Source: Ferrimicrobium acidiphilum DSM 19497
GTDB lineage: Bacteria > Actinomycetota > Acidimicrobiia > Acidimicrobiales > Acidimicrobiaceae
Direction: 5' to 3'
DNA length: 35,744 nt
Assembly (NCBI RefSeq): GCF_000949255.1
Contig: NZ_JXUW01000029.1
Coordinates: 1 to 35,744 of the forward strand
In this document: positions 33,793-35,744 of the stretch, one piece after another
Layout of the letters: every line of letters starts with the position of its first letter
How positions within the stretch are numbered: the first letter of the stretch is position 1
The notes under the pieces: generated by a model
What the model saw: the letters and a program-made list of their open reading frames with translations, nothing else
Databases searched by the model: none
What the model was told of the DNA's origin: nothing
Made by a program: the position numbers and the translations under genes

Positions 33793-34584
33793 ATGTTTTC
33801 ATTTGTGATCGTTAGCCTCCTCTCGCTCTCGTGTCTTCTAAAGGGTGGACTCATCATCCGTCAAGCTGGTGGTATTCGTGGAATCAAGGGTCGCCTTGGT
33901 CTGAGTATCGTCGCCTTGGGCGTCTTGATGGATCCCTTTGCGGTCGACTACGCTGCTCGTTCGCTCTGGTTCCATTCGCTCTTGCTGGTGGTTGCATCGC
34001 TCTGGCTCATCCTGGTCGTACTCTCTAAGGAGGTAATACGGGGTGTCGATCTCATCAAGGATCGTGGTCGATTCGCCGTGTTGGGACTTCAGTGGGTATG
34101 GGGCCTCGTGGTGTTGCAGGATATTCTGCTTTGGGTTGGTTTCCAGGTAGGTTTCGAACGCCTCGCTCTCCGTGAACCGATTGTGTTGGCCCTTCTCACC
34201 TACGTCGAGGCTGCAGTCTCTGGAGTAGTGGTCTATCTACTCTCTGGAGACGGGCGTCCTAGGGTAACCCATGTGAGACAGGTGATCATCGCCTGGTCCT
34301 CTGCAATGGTTGTTATGTCCCTAGGGGTTTCGCTCGGGTTGTCGGGTCCGTGGTTTGGGTTCTTAGCCGGTTCGGCCGCCGCGCTTCATCAGATGACCGA
34401 ACAGCAGATTGCAGCCGCGATATTCGTCATTCTGGGGGGTGCTCCTTGGTTCGTGATCGGTACACAAAAGATGCGACTATGGTTGGAGGCTGAGGAGCGT
34501 GAGCCGGTTGGAGGTTTTATCGCTCCCGTACAGCGCTTTGGGCGTTCTGTTAAGGTCAACCAGGTGAGACGGGGGCGGTCTTGA
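33793..34584 (+). CDS. CtaG-like polytopic membrane protein
   Basis: 263 residues with about seven hydrophobic segments. The C-terminal LHQMTEQQIAAAIFVILGGAPWFVIG resembles the DQQ...AG...W-PG segment of caa3-type CtaG, a copper-delivery/assembly factor. Other CtaG marks, such as the His-rich helix, are weak (LWFHSLLLVVASLWLIL). AGGAAGGTGG precedes the ATG. Its place behind subunit III fits assembly of the oxidase. Function inferred from position and one motif. Confidence 0.6.
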   Translation: MFSFVIVSLLSLSCLLKGGLIIRQAGGIRGIKGRLGLSIVALGVLMDPFAVDYAARSLWFHSLLLVVASLWLILVVLSKEVIRGVDLIKDRGRFAVLGLQWVWGLVVLQDILLWVGFQVGFERLALREPIVLALLTYVEAAVSGVVVYLLSGDGRPRVTHVRQVIIAWSSAMVVMSLGVSLGLSGPWFGFLAGSAAALHQMTEQQIAAAIFVILGGAPWFVIGTQKMRLWLEAEEREPVGGFIAPVQRFGRSVKVNQVRRGRS

Positions 34585-34594
34585 AGGGAGGTGA

Positions 34595-34723
34595 ATGATG
34601 TTCGGAAGTGTAACTGGTTATACGGCTGGCGCTGATATGACTTTTGCTATCCCGCTAGGTATCTTTGCTTTGTCGGTGCTCTATGGGTTTTTCGCAAGAA
34701 AGAAGCTGACCAGGCGCCGTTAG
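34595..34723 (+). CDS. 42-residue membrane protein at the end of the oxidase operon
   Basis: Read directly: MMFGSVTGYTAG..., one hydrophobic helix (TFAIPLGIFALSVLYGFFA, about 16-34) and a basic tail KKLTRRR. A near-perfect ribosome site GGGAGGTGA precedes it; ATG 34598 is equally possible. It follows the CtaG-like gene by 10 bases and precedes a terminator, so it is a translated part of this operon. It resembles in build the one-helix CcoQ/CtaF-type accessory subunits of heme-copper oxidases, without sequence proof. Confidence 0.7.
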   Translation: MMFGSVTGYTAGADMTFAIPLGIFALSVLYGFFARKKLTRRR

Positions 34724-34741
34724 GCTTAGCTGATCTGTAAG

Positions 34742-34770
34742 GAGGGCTCCGGGATCACCCCGGGGCCCTC
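34742..34770 (+). terminator. rho-independent terminator of the oxidase operon
   Basis: GAGGGCTCCGGG (34742-34753), loop ATCAC, CCCGGGGCCCTC (34759-34770): 12 pairs with one G-U, followed shortly by TGCTGTTTT. It is placed 19 bases after the last gene of the cluster. Confidence 0.75.
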
Positions 34771-34794
34771 TGCTGTTTTCCTGGCTGGAAATAT

Positions 34795-35342
34795 GGCTCT
34801 ATTGACATTCATGTGGATAAACTCGCCCTTTCATAGGGTAACTTTAAGTCAATCGGTCCACAAGCTAGCATCACCAGGGCCAGGGTAGCCTTGGCGGAGT
34901 GAAACCCATACGAGCGGGCAATGATGGAGCGAACTTTGGTGTTGAGTCCCTCGACCCTCCCATTGGATACCCCAAGTCTGATGGAGGCAAGTATCCCGTC
35001 TCGATGAGTTCGGATGGTCTTTGAGAGTCGGATGAAACTCGATAGTCGTGAGCGTGAGGCTCGCTTGCACCAGTGATCGAGCATCTCATTCACCTCGTCG
35101 ATTTCGAGGTCTCCAGCAAAGATCGCCCGTAGGGACTCCTTCATCTCATAAGCCCGCCATAGGGCTCCCCCTCGTTGTTTGACAGCTAAGAGGGCTAGTC
35201 CTTGACGCTTGGTTAGGGTTCCTGGATTCTTCAACAGTGCCCACCGTGCCCCGGCGAACTTACGGGCAAAGGTAGGAGAGGGAAGCTTTCTCATCTCCCG
35301 CCAGAGATCCTTGCGTACCTCCTCTAGGGCCTCGGTTCCCAA
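34795..35342 (-). mobile_element. ISL3-family insertion sequence, right-hand part
   Basis: Begins with GGCTCTATTGACATTCATGTGG (34795-34816), which looks like the terminal inverted repeat of an ISL3-type element; the element's coding frame ends 34809 inside this repeat region. The inner boundary at 35342 is where a group II intron begins. The left end and the first half of the transposase lie beyond the window. A target duplication cannot be checked. Confidence 0.65.
34809..35342 (-). pseudogene. ISL3-family transposase, C-terminal exon
   Basis: The 3' part of a DDE transposase. LGTEALEEVRKDLWREMR then FAGARWALLKNPGTLTKRQ, YEMKESLRAIF, HWCKRASRSRLSSFIRL and NGRVEGLNTKVRSIIARSYGFHSAKATL (with the last acidic catalytic residue in RVEG). 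In ISL3 proteins this segment directly follows the DPFHVV strand. The open frame continues upstream to 35492, but those 50 codons are translated intron RNA (domains V and VI), not transposase. Without splicing the protein is inactive; with splicing to an exon outside the window it may be whole. Confidence 0.85.
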
Positions 35343-35405
35343 GTAGGGTCGAACCAGAGCGCCCTGCCAACGTTTCCGCTGGTGGGTTTCTCTGGTCCGC
35401 CCTCC

Positions 35406-35439
35406 GAACCGGACTTGCGACTTCCACCGCATCCGGCTC
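35406..35439 (-). ncRNA. group II intron domain V
   Basis: 34 nucleotides beginning GAGCCGGATGCGGTGGAAG and ending CCGGTTC, the catalytic hairpin with the AGC triad (group IIB-type) near its start and the GTGGAAGTCGCA-like tip. It matches the well-known consensus GAGCCGTATGCGATGAAAGT... in form and length. It lies 22 bases after the maturase stop, the normal place. Confidence 0.9.
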
Positions 35440-35461
35440 TCCCCGAACCCATGCCATCTGG

Positions 35462-35744
35462 CTAAGATGCCTTCTCCTCTATCCCCGCCCACGGTGAAGG
35501 GATTGCCGCACCACGATAGCGGTAACGGGTCACTTGGACTGACCTGCAGTCAAAGAGTACTTCACCGTCTTGCTCGGGCATCCAGGCGTTGGCCAGGTAA
35601 TGCCGTCGCAACCACCCCCAGTTCGCACGGCGATATTTCCGCCGTAGCCAGTGCACTACCCTTAGCCAGGTGTACTGGTGTAGGTAGGCGAAGCTATCTT
35701 TGGATACGCCATGTCGGAAGTAGTTTGTCCAGCCCCTCAGAACG
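35462..35744 (-). CDS. ltrA: group II intron reverse transcriptase/maturase, C-terminal end
   Basis: Partial; it runs off the right edge. Reading the minus strand: LRGWTNYFRHGVSKDSFAYL, then HWLRRKYRRANWGWLRRHYL, and the end VTRYRYRGAAIPSPWAGIEEKAS. These are the maturase (domain X, GIIM) signatures; the reverse transcriptase palm with YADD lies outside. The protein binds its intron to help splicing and makes the DNA copy for retrohoming. No HNH endonuclease domain follows before the stop, so the protein is of the endonuclease-lacking type or the nuclease was lost. Confidence 0.88.
   Translation of the reverse strand, partial: VLRGWTNYFRHGVSKDSFAYLHQYTWLRVVHWLRRKYRRANWGWLRRHYLANAWMPEQDGEVLFDCRSVQVTRYRYRGAAIPSPWAGIEEKAS

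Larger units (their letters stand above)
35343..35744 (-). mobile_element. group II intron, 3' part, inserted in the ISL3 transposase
   Basis: Minus strand, from the window edge to the predicted 3' splice site. It contains the end of the maturase gene, domain V, and domain VI: stem GGACCAGAG (35398-35390) with CTCTGGTTC (35359-35351), an inner CCAGCG-GAAA-CGTTGG hairpin, a branch-point A candidate at 35349, and the end CCCTAC (35343), seven bases from that A. The exon resumes in frame at TTG 35342. Domains I-IV and the 5' splice site are outside the window. Confidence 0.85.

Noticed and set aside
35343-35492. N-terminal 50 codons of the open frame that continues into the ISL3 transposase
   Set aside because: They translate group II intron domains V and VI; the homologous transposase begins only at 35342.
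1-35744. CRISPR array, prophage or toxin-antitoxin module
   Set aside because: No regularly spaced repeats, no phage structural or integrase genes, and no paired small toxin/antitoxin frames were found.

Overview
This window looks like the chromosome of an actinobacterium, most likely an acidophilic iron-oxidiser-type member of the Acidimicrobiia. The evidence is an actinobacterial-type fused 2-oxoglutarate E2-E1 enzyme (kgd), a UvrD2-like helicase with an HRDC-like tail, the aroC-aroB-aroQ / pepQ-efp-nusB neighbourhood, and a terminal oxidase cluster that carries a cupredoxin of the kind found beside oxidases of acidophiles. The lineage is inferred from gene content only; there is no rRNA or tRNA in the window.

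Left edge (1-1937) is a graveyard of mobile DNA: the end of an IS21-type istB, a coupled small zinc-finger protein, an IS607-type serine recombinase pseudogene with two stops and a one-base insertion, and the C-terminal piece of a VirB11/CpaF-type secretion ATPase that abuts the stop codon of kgd. From 1937 to about 11.7 kb are housekeeping genes: kgd, an EAL (c-di-GMP phosphodiesterase) protein with a CBS-like tail, a detached aroK, a DUF1059 protein, fabZ-xth, and uvrD2.

From 11.7 to 14.2 kb is a tight three-gene minus-strand unit, ATP-grasp ligase then radical SAM enzyme with a Cys-Cys-Ala-Ala-Pro tail then uvrD2. I regard the first two as the most likely carriers of an undescribed pathway. 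nfuA, a yceI/marR divergent pair and a tyrosine phosphatase follow.

From 17.4 to 24.6 kb is a type IV pilus locus (pilin, prepilin peptidase, a PilM-PilN fusion, PilO, a PilP-like protein, no secretin) running into the shikimate genes aroC, aroB and aroQ. A membrane protein of unknown function follows, then the convergent operon pepQ-efp-nusB.

From 27.8 to 34.8 kb is a respiratory cluster, all on the plus strand: heme O synthase (ctaB), a TlpA/ResA-like thioredoxin, a cupredoxin-like protein, oxidase subunits II, I and III, a CtaG-like membrane protein and a 42-residue membrane protein, closed by a good terminator. Subunit I lacks the usual D-channel aspartate and K-channel lysine. The right edge (34.8-35.7 kb) is an ISL3-type transposase interrupted by a group II intron whose domain V, domain VI and maturase C-terminus are readable.
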